DNA of 64,000 nucleotides from Flavipsychrobacter sp. (lineage in GTDB: Bacteria > Bacteroidota > Bacteroidia > Chitinophagales > Chitinophagaceae): assembly GCA_016786665.1 (NCBI GenBank), contig JAEUVZ010000069.1, positions 1 to 64,000 on the forward strand. Direction: 5' to 3'. Under the pieces are notes generated by a model. That model was not told where the DNA came from, did not search any database, and worked only from the letters and a program-made list of their open reading frames with translations. Below are positions 7,982 through 16,190 of the stretch, piece after piece. The position numbers and the translations under genes were made by a program. Position 1 is the stretch's first letter; each line of letters begins with the position of its first letter.

Positions 7982-8572
7982 ATGAAAAAAATACTACTCT
8001 CACTATTAACGCTTTTTCCTTTTGCCCTCTACGCCCAAAAGCTGGATATAGGCCTGCACGCCGGCCCCACCATTCACGGCCCCGAAAGCTGGACCGTTCC
8101 TTTGGGCATGGAATACAAGTTCCCTATTGGCTATACTGCCGGAGTTTCAACTATGCTAAACCTGGGAAAATGGCAAACCGGTATCGTCATTGATGCCATT
8201 TCACTGCCCACTATGGAGAACTATTTGAATTATGTGATTGACTTCAACAGGCCAACTGTAGCCTTCCGGGCCATTGGCAACCGTAAATTGGGCGGCAACA
8301 GCCGGTATTTATACGCGGGGCTTACATTGGGCTACATTACGGCTAACTTATCCATGCCCTCTTTAGATCACTATGGCAAGCCACTCCATTACAAAGATAA
8401 CGCCGATGGAACTATCGTTGGCCTCCAGGCGGGCTATGTATGGCAACTCAGCGACCACCTGGGTGTAAACATGGAAGTATCTCCGCGCAGGTATCAGTAC
8501 TGGAACCGTGTCACCGTTCCAATCACGATATACACCTGCCCCGTAACTGCCGGAGTCCGTTTCCGTATGTGA
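7982..8572 (+). CDS. Outer-membrane beta-barrel-like protein, 196 residues
   Basis: From the ATG at 7982 a clear signal peptide (MKKILLSLLTLFPFALYAQ) precedes a glycine- and aromatic-rich sequence with alternating strands (LDIGLHAGPTIHG, SRYLYAGLTLGYI, GVRFRM at the end), typical of the small eight-stranded outer-membrane barrels called outer membrane beta-barrel or PorT-like in Bacteroidota. The upstream in-frame ATG at 7913 would spoil the signal peptide. No catalytic residues stand out. It converges with the alpha/beta-hydrolase gene, with only 8 bases between the stop codons. Confidence 0.8.
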   Translation: MKKILLSLLTLFPFALYAQKLDIGLHAGPTIHGPESWTVPLGMEYKFPIGYTAGVSTMLNLGKWQTGIVIDAISLPTMENYLNYVIDFNRPTVAFRAIGNRKLGGNSRYLYAGLTLGYITANLSMPSLDHYGKPLHYKDNADGTIVGLQAGYVWQLSDHLGVNMEVSPRRYQYWNRVTVPITIYTCPVTAGVRFRM

Positions 8573-8580
8573 GGTGTACC

Positions 8581-9933
8581 TTAGCTCAAATGCGTCAGGA
8601 TAATATCCTTGTAAAAATCTTCATGGTCCCAGTAGTCGCTGTGGGTGAAGGAGAAGATGTTCCCTTTAAAGTTGCAGTTCACATTCGTTAGCGGAGCGTA
8701 AAAGTCCAGGTCGCCGCTTACATAGTCGTGCTGGTCGTAGTAGTTCGTCCATTTCATATCATCCAGCAGGCGCTTGGCATCTTTATTCTCTATTTCAAAG
8801 TAGCCATACTCCTCCTGCAGGCTCAGCGACCAATTGCGTTGCTTAAAGTTCATCATATGGTTCAGTAGCTGCTGCCGCACATACTGTGTATCAGGAATAT
8901 TCTCCCGCAGGAAGAACGCAACCTTATCCAGCGGAGAACCAAACGTAAAATATCCCTTCATCTGGTCGCACACAGTTTTTCCTTTAGCATTCTCGTCGCA
9001 TACCACCTTGCAGAAACCCGCCCCGTCATATGTCTTCAGCAGGCAGCTATTCACCATCAGGTTTATCCGGTTAATCGCATCAAACGACACCACGCTGCCC
9101 AGCGAGTGTCCGCCAACAATAATTCTCGGGTAGGTACGCGCACCGCCCTTTACCGGCTCCCCGCTGTCATCCAGCACGCCTTCTTCCATCAGGTCTTTTA
9201 TGCCATTTACAGCGCCGTCCAGTATGGCGCGCCGTACCGGGTAGTATTTATTCTTCGCATCCGTTACCGTATAGGCTACCATATCACCCACTATATTCGA
9301 CAGGGTCCTTCCCGTACTCTCCGTTACGCTGTTCAGGTTATTGGATAGAAGGCCGCCTATCAGGGGAACACGGCTGAACAAACTGCTCAGCCCCCTGAGA
9401 ATACTCCGCCAGAACAGGAATATCCTGCTCACAAAGCCGATAAAGAATTTATACTTCCACTTAGATACCAGTGGCCCGTTGGTCTCAAACGTTACTGACA
9501 GTTTGCTGTTCTTCTTATAAAATTTCTCAGCGCCCTTCGTCACACCCGATAGCCACTGGTTAATGTCCTCCCAGTCTGCCATACCTTCGGTATGGTGCGC
9601 CCAGTAATATTCATACAGATCTATATAATGTTCGCTGCCCTTCATGCGTATACGCAGAAAGTTATCATACCACTCCCGCGAGCCGCTGTCGGCGCTTTTA
9701 GGCTTTAGCTTATGCTCTACGGTTATGTTGTCATACCCCAGGTACTTCTTGTAAGTATGCACCAGCGTACGGCTGAATTCATCTATCGTTTCCAGCGGCT
9801 TCTGGTTGCCAATACCGTGAACGATGAATATCGCCGTAGTCTCCGGCACCCAGGCTTCCGGGTTACGGCCCCCCAGCTTTTCTACCAAGGAAATGTTTTC
9901 ATTACGCTCTGTGGGCGATGTCTGTGCGTGCAT
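8581..9933 (-). CDS. Alpha/beta-hydrolase-fold protein, 450 residues
   Basis: Not assigned to a named family. The core shows an alpha/beta-hydrolase: IFIVHGIGNQKPLETIDEF near residues 35-53 (oxyanion HG motif) and RIIVGGHSLGSVVSFDAINR near 270-290, where the Ser of GHSLGS is the probable nucleophile. A hydrophobic stretch around 165-195 (FFIGFVSRIFLFWRSIL) may insert into membranes. The rest is charged, with no signal peptide. Family knowledge suggests a lipase or esterase; substrate unknown. It follows a small membrane protein gene by 10 bases on the same strand, suggesting the two work together. Confidence 0.75.
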   Translation of the reverse strand: MHAQTSPTERNENISLVEKLGGRNPEAWVPETTAIFIVHGIGNQKPLETIDEFSRTLVHTYKKYLGYDNITVEHKLKPKSADSGSREWYDNFLRIRMKGSEHYIDLYEYYWAHHTEGMADWEDINQWLSGVTKGAEKFYKKNSKLSVTFETNGPLVSKWKYKFFIGFVSRIFLFWRSILRGLSSLFSRVPLIGGLLSNNLNSVTESTGRTLSNIVGDMVAYTVTDAKNKYYPVRRAILDGAVNGIKDLMEEGVLDDSGEPVKGGARTYPRIIVGGHSLGSVVSFDAINRINLMVNSCLLKTYDGAGFCKVVCDENAKGKTVCDQMKGYFTFGSPLDKVAFFLRENIPDTQYVRQQLLNHMMNFKQRNWSLSLQEEYGYFEIENKDAKRLLDDMKWTNYYDQHDYVSGDLDFYAPLTNVNCNFKGNIFSFTHSDYWDHEDFYKDIILTHLS

Positions 9934-9943
9934 CGGGTATGTT

Positions 9944-10174
9944 TTAGTTATTAGTAAATATTTCCGCCAGCGGCCGGCCCTTATACACCATATACGCCGT
10001 GTAAAAAAGGAATATGCTCGCCGCCACTTTCAGCAACCCCCAGGATATAGCCGAGACGAATTTCGCCTTGCTGTCCGCATTGGTATGCTTCTGGAAATAA
10101 GCATCCCGCTTGCCGAGCTCTTCCTGCAAGCTGGCTATTACCTTTTTCATTTCTGCTGGTGTTTGCTGCTCCAT
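9944..10174 (-). CDS. Small single-pass membrane protein, 76 residues
   Basis: Residues 1-45 are polar and predicted helical (EMKKVIASLQEELGKRDAYFQ); residues 46-63 (LLKVAASIFLFYTAYMVY) form one membrane segment; a short tail follows. No family recognised. It lies 10 bases upstream of the alpha/beta-hydrolase gene, so it could be a membrane anchor or regulator of that enzyme. This is inference from position only. Confidence 0.65.
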   Translation of the reverse strand: MEQQTPAEMKKVIASLQEELGKRDAYFQKHTNADSKAKFVSAISWGLLKVAASIFLFYTAYMVYKGRPLAEIFTNN

Positions 10175-10273
10175 ATTATTAGTTGAAAAACAGGATTAAA
10201 CTGAATCATATAAAATAAACACTATTTCTCCTGTTACGCAACAGTCAAACGACGGAGCGGCCAACATAAAAAA

Positions 10274-10297
10274 ATCCCCCCGGTTGGCCGGGGGGAT
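10274..10297 (-). terminator. Intrinsic terminator of the SprB-repeat adhesin gene
   Basis: On the minus strand ATCCCCCCGG, loop CCAA, CCGGGGGGAT makes a 10-bp GC-rich stem followed by seven T residues (plus-strand A run at 10268-10274). It lies 25 bases after the stop codon of the large surface protein. Confidence 0.92.
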
Positions 10298-10321
10298 GTA
10301 TTATCTCTGTAAGAGTATTTA

Positions 10322-13300
10322 CTAGCGAACGATAGAGATATCGCCTTTCAGGCTGATCTTAGTACCGTCGCCGCAGATGTACTCCATTATGTATACATAA
10401 GTATCCGGAGTCAACGGCTTTCCTTTGTACGAACCATCCCAACCAAAGCTCGGATTGTTTGCAGGGAAGTTGAACGCTTCAAATACCTTCTCACCCCAGC
10501 GGTTGAATACCATCATCGACTGCATCTTGTTAATACCCGGTGTTTGCGGGTAGAAGTAATCGTTGTTACCGTCACCATTCGGTGTGAATGTATTGGCGAT
10601 GAACAGGTCATTCTTCTCACAGGTTACATTAATGTTGATATCGTCAGTGGCCGAGCAACCCGGGTTAGATACTGTTACTACATAGCTTGCTGTCAGCTCT
10701 ACAGATACAGTAGGAGCGTCGCAATCATAGCAGCTCAGGTTGGTTGGCGGAGCCCAGGTAATGTTATCAGCATTCGCGGTATCTGCGGTGATGATGATAG
10801 TAGAACCGGAAAGCTCTTTCCTGTCTGGTCCCAGGTTTACAGTCGGGCGCTGGTGTACGCGCACTTCCTGTATCAGTGTATCAGAGAAACATGGATTCTG
10901 AACCACGATTACCTGGTATTGGGTAGTAGCGGTTGGCGTAGCCACCGGATTGTAGATACTGCTATTGTTCAGGCTTTCACCGGGTGTCCATATATAAGAC
11001 TCACCACCTGTGGCCGTCAGCTGGGCTATGTCGCCCACACATATATCCTTATCCTGTCCTACTGCCGTTACCTGCTCGCGATATACAGTTACCGTTACCT
11101 GGTCGGTACCCTGGCATCCGTTCGGATCGGTACCGGTTACCAGATAAGTAGTAGTAGCGTTTGGCGTAGCTACAGGATTAGCGATAGTAGGATCGCTCAG
11201 TCCTGCACCCGGAGTCCATTGGTAGCTTTGTGCGCCGCTGGCGTTCAGTTGCACACCATCCAGTCCGAAACAGTAGAACTTATCCGCACCGGCATCCACC
11301 GTTGGTGACGGGAAACCGCCTACTGTTACCGTGGTCGACTTCTGGCAACCATTGCCATCTGTTACCAGCACTGTGTAGTTACCCGGGTTCAGGCCAGTGG
11401 CGTTCAGGCCGGTTTGAGGCGGCGTGGTGCCCCATGCCACTGTGTATGGAGTAGTACCACCGCTTACCGTAGCTTCGGCTGTACCTTGGTTCATGCCTTC
11501 ACAGCTGCTGCCGGTAGCTTGCGCGCTAAACACGATGTCGGTAGGTTCGTTGATGATCACATCCGCTGAATCCATGCAACCATGATCATCTGTTACAATC
11601 ATCTGGTATGTTCCGGCGCTCAGGTTAGTGGGGTTCTGTACGTTAGAGCCAATCGGGTTCCACAGGTAAGTATATGGAGCCGTTCCGCCTGCTGCGGTTG
11701 CCATAGCAGAGCCATCAGCGCTGCCGAAGCACTTGGCGTCAGCAGGGTTGTTGATAGCCGCAGCCAGCGGAGAGGTAGGCTGTGTAATATTAATAGTAAC
11801 GGTACCAGGGCAACCGGTAGCATCGGTTACGTTCACAACGTACTGGCCGGCTGCCAATCCTGTGGCAGAGTCAGTAGTAGAGGTCGTACCGGTCCAGCTA
11901 AAGGTGAATGGTTGCACACCTACAGGCACGTCTACCGCAGCCCAGCCATCTTGCAGGCCGAAGCAGCTTACGTCGCCTTTCACAGCATCCACTGTCAGCG
12001 ATGTAGTACCCTGTATATTAATAGTTACGCTGGCCGGGCAGTTGTTGGCATCTTTCACCGTGCAGGTGTAGCTACCGGGTGCCAGGCCGCTGATAGTTGC
12101 GGTAGTTTGTGCATTGCTCCACAGGAAGGTGTACGGAGGTACGCCACCGCCGGGAGTTACAGTTACGGTACCATTGTTCTGAGAACAGGTAGCGTTTGCC
12201 GAAGCGGTAATAGTTGCCGTTACCGGTGGAGGTTGGTTAATAGTTACCTGTGCGGTATCAAAGCAACCTTGTGCGTCGGTAACGGTTAATGTATAGGTAC
12301 CTGCGGCAAGGCTGGTAGCCATAGCGGTATTTTGTCCGTTGCTCCATTGGTAGCTATACGGCGGTGTTCCGCTCGTTCCAGACCCCATTGCAGAACCGGT
12401 GAAGAGGCCATTACAGTTTACATGGGCTATGTTGGAGATAGCGGCGTTAACAGCAGGTGGTTGCCCTACGGTTACGTTACCAAAGGCTACACATCCCTGT
12501 GCATCAGTTACTGTTACTATATAGTTACCTGCGGTAATAGGAGTAGTGGTAGAACCTGTACCACCTGAAGGCGACCATACATAGCCATATGGCGGAGTAC
12601 CGCCTGATACCACTACACTAGCGCTACCGTTCGACTGGCCGTTACAACCTGCATTTACGGAACTCATCGCCAGGTTCATCTGCGACGATGAAGCAATCTG
12701 CACTTGTGTGGTTGTGGTACATCCTTTATTATCGGTTACGGTTACCGTGTACAGTCCCGGTGCCAGGCCGGTAGCCTGGGCCGTTGTCTGGCCATTGCTC
12801 CAAAGGTAGGTATAGGGAGAGGTACCGCCGTTAGCCGTTACAGTAGCAGAGCCGTTAGAGCCGCTACAGGTAGTATTTATCTGGTTGGTGATTGCGGCGG
12901 TCAGTTGGGCAGGTTGTGTAATAGAAACCGTTGCAGTTGCTGTACAGCCGTTAGCGTCCGTTACCTGGCAGGTATAGTTACCGGCATACAGGTTACAGGC
13001 GGTTGCTGTGTATTGTGGTGGCGTAGAGCTCCAGAAGTAAGTATACGGAGGGGTACCACCGGCAACAGCCACAGTAGCACAACCGGTATTCTGGCCAAAA
13101 CAGTTGATGTGCTGTATGTTGGTCATAGAGGCGGTCAGTTGCGGCGGAGAGGTTACTGTTACGGTTCCTACGCGCTGGCAGTTGTTGGCATCAGTTACGG
13201 TAAGGGTATAAGTACCACCGGTGAGGCCGTTCACTGTAGAAGTATTGGCGCCACCTGGCTGCCAGTTGTAGCCATAAGGAGGCGTACCGCCGGTCACTAC

Positions 13301-14749
13301 CACGCTTACACTACCGTTCGTCTGGCCAAAGCAGTTGATGCTGCTTCCGGTCATCTGCAGGTTCATGTTAGGTGGCTGTGTTACAGTAGCCGTTTGTGTG
13401 CGTACGCAACCCATGTTATCGGTTACAGTCACCGTATAGGTACCCGGGGCCAGGCCGCTTATTGTAGAGGTACTGGCGCCACCTGGCTGCCAGCTATAAG
13501 TATAGGGCCCCTGGCCGCCCTGCGGCACAGCGGTAATGCTACCCGTACCGCCAAAGCAAGGTATGTTGGTAACATTCATCTGTATATTATTAAAGTTGTT
13601 TACGGTAATATTAATAGTATCCAGCTTAATACATCCGTTTGTATCTGTTGCAGATGCATAGTAAGTTATAGAGCTATTTACTCCTATCGCAATCGGGTTA
13701 GGACTGTTCGGGTTGCTCAGGCCGGTAGTGGGGAACCAGGAATACGTGTAAGGGCCCGTAGTACCGGTAGCCTGCACGTGCAGCTGCACATTCGCACCGG
13801 GGCATACTGTAGTATCCACGCTGTTACCGGGACCGAACACCATGTCGGTTACATTCACGGTAGTAGTGAGTGTATCCGGGCAACCGAAGCCGGTTTGTGG
13901 TTGTATCACCACGTGGTAAGTAGTTGTTACGGGAGGGGTAGGTATAGTTATTATCTGTCCGCTACCTACCGTGCTGGTATAGCCGCTGGTGTACCAGGTA
14001 TAGGTCTGGAAGCCATAAGGCGCTGACAGGGTAGTGGTAGATAAACCGCAGGCGTTACCTGACACCTGGAACAAACCGCAGTTCATATCCACATAGCCAT
14101 AACCGAAGTGGCCCGAGAGCGCGCAGTCACCGGAAGAGAATTCCAGTAGTACGGTGTTACCACCCCAGCCCGAAAGGTTGAGCGAGGCAGTCGTCCAGGC
14201 TTTATACCATACGCCGGCGTTTACCGTCGATTGAGTGAAGCCGGTGTTACCCTGGCCAGACGATATATAAGTATACGTGGCGCAAGGTATCGGCGTCATG
14301 GTAGCCGAGTCATAACCGCGCACTTCAAAGCGCGGCTGATCATTCGCATTGTGGCCTGGGTTTTCGAAAACCACCGCATAGCGATACACCAGGCTGTAGT
14401 TATTAAGACCCGAAGGTACCTGTACGTAATAGCGTACACGTTCCGCCTGCGCGCCGGTAACGTTGTTACCTAACTTCAGTGAGTACTGGTTACCACCAGG
14501 CGCCACTATGGGAAAGTTACCATACTGGTCTACACCAGGGCCATTGGTGATTTCATGGCGTCCGTTAACGGGCGCGGTCGCCGTCATGTTTGCAATCGGG
14601 CAACAGGTGCCGGTGTAGCATAACCAGTTAAAAAAGTTGCCTTGTTCAAAGTCAATGTTTGTAGGGCAGAAATTGATGATCTGCGCGTTCACAGAACACG
14701 GCAATAGGAAAACAAGAAATGCTAAAAGAGTAGATTTAAATGGTGTCAT
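10322..14749 (-). CDS. Giant SprB-repeat surface adhesin with type B T9SS C-terminal domain
   Basis: A 1475-residue secreted protein. Order: signal peptide (about 1-22, ending CSVNA), a roughly 200-residue N-terminal carbohydrate-binding-like beta-sandwich, two PKD-like stretches, then ten tandem SprB repeats of about 76 residues (roughly 383-1146), each with a C-F-G or C-x-G start, GGTPPYTYxW core, GTYTxTVTDxxGC and closing TQP. Three more Ig/PKD-like units (VDAGADKFYCFG and similar) follow, and the last 90 residues are a gliding-motility-associated domain (NTFTPNGDGNNDYF, FNRWGEKVFE, WDGSYKGKPL, DTYVYIMEY). Such proteins are exported by T9SS and tethered for adhesion or gliding. It stands alone with its own terminator. 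Confidence 0.93.
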   Translation of the reverse strand: MTPFKSTLLAFLVFLLPCSVNAQIINFCPTNIDFEQGNFFNWLCYTGTCCPIANMTATAPVNGRHEITNGPGVDQYGNFPIVAPGGNQYSLKLGNNVTGAQAERVRYYVQVPSGLNNYSLVYRYAVVFENPGHNANDQPRFEVRGYDSATMTPIPCATYTYISSGQGNTGFTQSTVNAGVWYKAWTTASLNLSGWGGNTVLLEFSSGDCALSGHFGYGYVDMNCGLFQVSGNACGLSTTTLSAPYGFQTYTWYTSGYTSTVGSGQIITIPTPPVTTTYHVVIQPQTGFGCPDTLTTTVNVTDMVFGPGNSVDTTVCPGANVQLHVQATGTTGPYTYSWFPTTGLSNPNSPNPIAIGVNSSITYYASATDTNGCIKLDTINITVNNFNNIQMNVTNIPCFGGTGSITAVPQGGQGPYTYSWQPGGASTSTISGLAPGTYTVTVTDNMGCVRTQTATVTQPPNMNLQMTGSSINCFGQTNGSVSVVVTGGTPPYGYNWQPGGANTSTVNGLTGGTYTLTVTDANNCQRVGTVTVTSPPQLTASMTNIQHINCFGQNTGCATVAVAGGTPPYTYFWSSTPPQYTATACNLYAGNYTCQVTDANGCTATATVSITQPAQLTAAITNQINTTCSGSNGSATVTANGGTSPYTYLWSNGQTTAQATGLAPGLYTVTVTDNKGCTTTTQVQIASSSQMNLAMSSVNAGCNGQSNGSASVVVSGGTPPYGYVWSPSGGTGSTTTPITAGNYIVTVTDAQGCVAFGNVTVGQPPAVNAAISNIAHVNCNGLFTGSAMGSGTSGTPPYSYQWSNGQNTAMATSLAAGTYTLTVTDAQGCFDTAQVTINQPPPVTATITASANATCSQNNGTVTVTPGGGVPPYTFLWSNAQTTATISGLAPGSYTCTVKDANNCPASVTINIQGTTSLTVDAVKGDVSCFGLQDGWAAVDVPVGVQPFTFSWTGTTSTTDSATGLAAGQYVVNVTDATGCPGTVTINITQPTSPLAAAINNPADAKCFGSADGSAMATAAGGTAPYTYLWNPIGSNVQNPTNLSAGTYQMIVTDDHGCMDSADVIINEPTDIVFSAQATGSSCEGMNQGTAEATVSGGTTPYTVAWGTTPPQTGLNATGLNPGNYTVLVTDGNGCQKSTTVTVGGFPSPTVDAGADKFYCFGLDGVQLNASGAQSYQWTPGAGLSDPTIANPVATPNATTTYLVTGTDPNGCQGTDQVTVTVYREQVTAVGQDKDICVGDIAQLTATGGESYIWTPGESLNNSSIYNPVATPTATTQYQVIVVQNPCFSDTLIQEVRVHQRPTVNLGPDRKELSGSTIIITADTANADNITWAPPTNLSCYDCDAPTVSVELTASYVVTVSNPGCSATDDININVTCEKNDLFIANTFTPNGDGNNDYFYPQTPGINKMQSMMVFNRWGEKVFEAFNFPANNPSFGWDGSYKGKPLTPDTYVYIMEYICGDGTKISLKGDISIVR

Positions 14750-15074
14750 TGGTCTCTTTTTGTTATTATTAAAACATTAAAGTAATCATTATCCAAGAAA
14801 TATCAATACAAAACGTTAATTTTTTTTCCACCTTAACATCCGCTTAAAAAATACAATGCATTACTACCTATGTATGATGCATTTATTTTGCTGTCTTATT
14901 AAAATATAAAAAGATGGATGATTGGACTAATCTGTCCCACTGTGCGGTACTGCAAAAGTTAATAAAGACATAAGAAAAATATCTTCGGTTGGAAATATAG
15001 AAGATTTTTTGACGATTATTTTCCAGGCTCGCTCCTCATCCTCCGAAACCCTTTACAGGCGTGCTTTGCAGCGC
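14750..15074. other. AT-rich intergenic region upstream of the adhesin gene
   Basis: No convincing gene. The part nearest the adhesin start is strongly AT-rich and is the likely promoter/leader region for it on the minus strand, but no exact TTTG-N19-TAnnTTTG is present. A long T tract occurs at 14819-14828. Confidence 0.5.
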
Positions 15075-15569
15075 TTACCTCTTCGTTTCTGTACGGCAAA
15101 CTTCCATCCACAGGGTACGGCTCGCGGTATCCAGCACGTATAGCCACACATCTTTCTTACCGCTTCGTTCGCCGGTGGCTGAATCGCATTTCTGGTAGAG
15201 CGCTGTTTCGGCAATGGGCTTCAGCGCTTCGTTAAAGGCGGTATATCCCCGGAAATGGCCGGCTGTAGTACGCTGCTGCTTATCAAAACCGTTAGCGGCT
15301 ATGTAGTCTGCCATGGGCAGGCTTTTATCCAGGTAAAAGATGTTGGCTTTTACCTGCCGCGCCGCATCATAAAAGCAACTGCCGTCCGCCCTAAGTGCAG
15401 GTATATTTATCCGCGTACGCAGTTCTATATTGTCAATGTTGAACCGCTCGCAATCCAGCCGGTGGGCGATGTGCCACGTAAGCCCGGCGCATCCGGCAAA
15501 AAGCAGGATGAAGGCCAGTAATACCAGCCCGGCTATTTTAATAAGGCGGAGTAGCAGGTACGGAGATTT
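15075..15569 (-). CDS. Putative membrane-anchored protein lacking an obvious start codon
   Basis: A 79-residue frame begins at an ATG at 15314, but the same frame stays open upstream to 15569 and reads like protein: a hydrophobic segment (IAGLVLLAFILLFAGCAGLTW) followed by polar sequence joining smoothly to MADYIAANGFDKQQRT. The extended product would be about 160 residues with one N-terminal membrane or signal segment. No ATG, GTG or TTG exists in the extension; only CTG or ATT codons (for example CTG at 15557) could start it. Either a rare start codon is used or a small indel removed the true start. The given end marks the first open codon, not a proven start. Function unknown. Confidence 0.5.
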   Translation of the reverse strand, partial: KSPYLLLRLIKIAGLVLLAFILLFAGCAGLTWHIAHRLDCERFNIDNIELRTRINIPALRADGSCFYDAARQVKANIFYLDKSLPMADYIAANGFDKQQRTTAGHFRGYTAFNEALKPIAETALYQKCDSATGERSGKKDVWLYVLDTASRTLWMEVCRTETKR

Positions 15570-15665
15570 TTAATAGTGCACAAAGCAATCTTCACATAAC
15601 GGATATACGCACCGCTTTATTGGATACCGGGGCATAAATAAAATCCCCGCTTTAGGCTCCATAAA

Positions 15666-15696
15666 TTTGGATAACTCGCATACTTAATTAATTTTG
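15666..15696 (+). promoter_or_regulatory. Promoter of the PUR-fold (DUF3276) gene
   Basis: TTTG at 15666-15669, a 19-base spacer and TAATTTTG at 15689-15696: a full Bacteroidota consensus. Predicted start of transcription is about 15703, which excludes the in-frame TTG at 15694 as a start codon for the gene below. Confidence 0.85.
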
Positions 15697-15729
15697 TCAA
15701 CATTATATAATTCACTAAAACAAAGAATT

Positions 15730-16119
15730 GTGGCGTACGACAACAAAAATTTTGGCGATAACCGTAATAACGAGAGCCTTTTTAGCAAGCGCATAAAGGC
15801 AGGAAAGAGAAGGACTTATTTCTTTGATGTCCGCTCTACACGTGGGAACGATTATTTCGTGACTATCACTGAAAGTAAGAAGCGTTTTGATGACAATGGC
15901 TATGACAGGCACAAGATGTTCCTCTACAAAGAAGACTTCAACAAGTTCCTGAATGCGCTGACAGAAACTGTGAATTATGTAAAAACCGACCTCATGCCTG
16001 ACTTCGACTTTGATGCGTACAACCACGACAACGACCAGGAAGAAGGCGGCATTACCGCTACTACCGACTCTGTAGTTACCGCTGCGGAAGAAGGCAACGT
16101 AGATGACTGGAAGATCTAG
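15730..16119 (+). CDS. PUR-alpha-like nucleic-acid-binding protein (DUF3276)
   Basis: A 129-residue protein of the family conserved in Bacteroidota and related to eukaryotic Pur-alpha, which binds single-stranded nucleic acid. Core motifs are SLFSKRIKAGKRRTYFFDVRST (kept in parts: KRIKAGKRRTYFFDV), DYFVTITESKKR and MFLYKEDFNKFLNAL; an acidic tail follows. I place the start at GTG 15730 (MAYDNKNFGD) because a TTG at 15694 lies inside the -7 box. No ATG is available before residue 70 or so. It is a single-gene transcript ending in a long perfect hairpin. Confidence 0.85.
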   Translation: MAYDNKNFGDNRNNESLFSKRIKAGKRRTYFFDVRSTRGNDYFVTITESKKRFDDNGYDRHKMFLYKEDFNKFLNALTETVNYVKTDLMPDFDFDAYNHDNDQEEGGITATTDSVVTAAEEGNVDDWKI

Positions 16120-16131
16120 AAATCAGTACAT

Positions 16132-16173
16132 AAAAATAGGAACGGGAGCACTGGTGCTCCCGTTCCTATTTTT
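16132..16173 (+). terminator. Strong bidirectional terminator
   Basis: A 20-bp perfect stem: AAAAATAGGAACGGGAGCAC, loop TG, then its exact complement ending in TTTTT. It lies between the convergent PUR-fold and subtilisin genes and has A/T runs on both sides, so it can end both transcripts. Confidence 0.93.
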
Positions 16174-16190
16174 ATGCCCGGCGGTACCGG

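Noticed and set aside
10544-14026. Several long plus-strand frames (up to 440 residues)
   Set aside because: All are antisense to the SprB-repeat adhesin; they are open because the gene is repetitive and rich in Thr/Gly codons.
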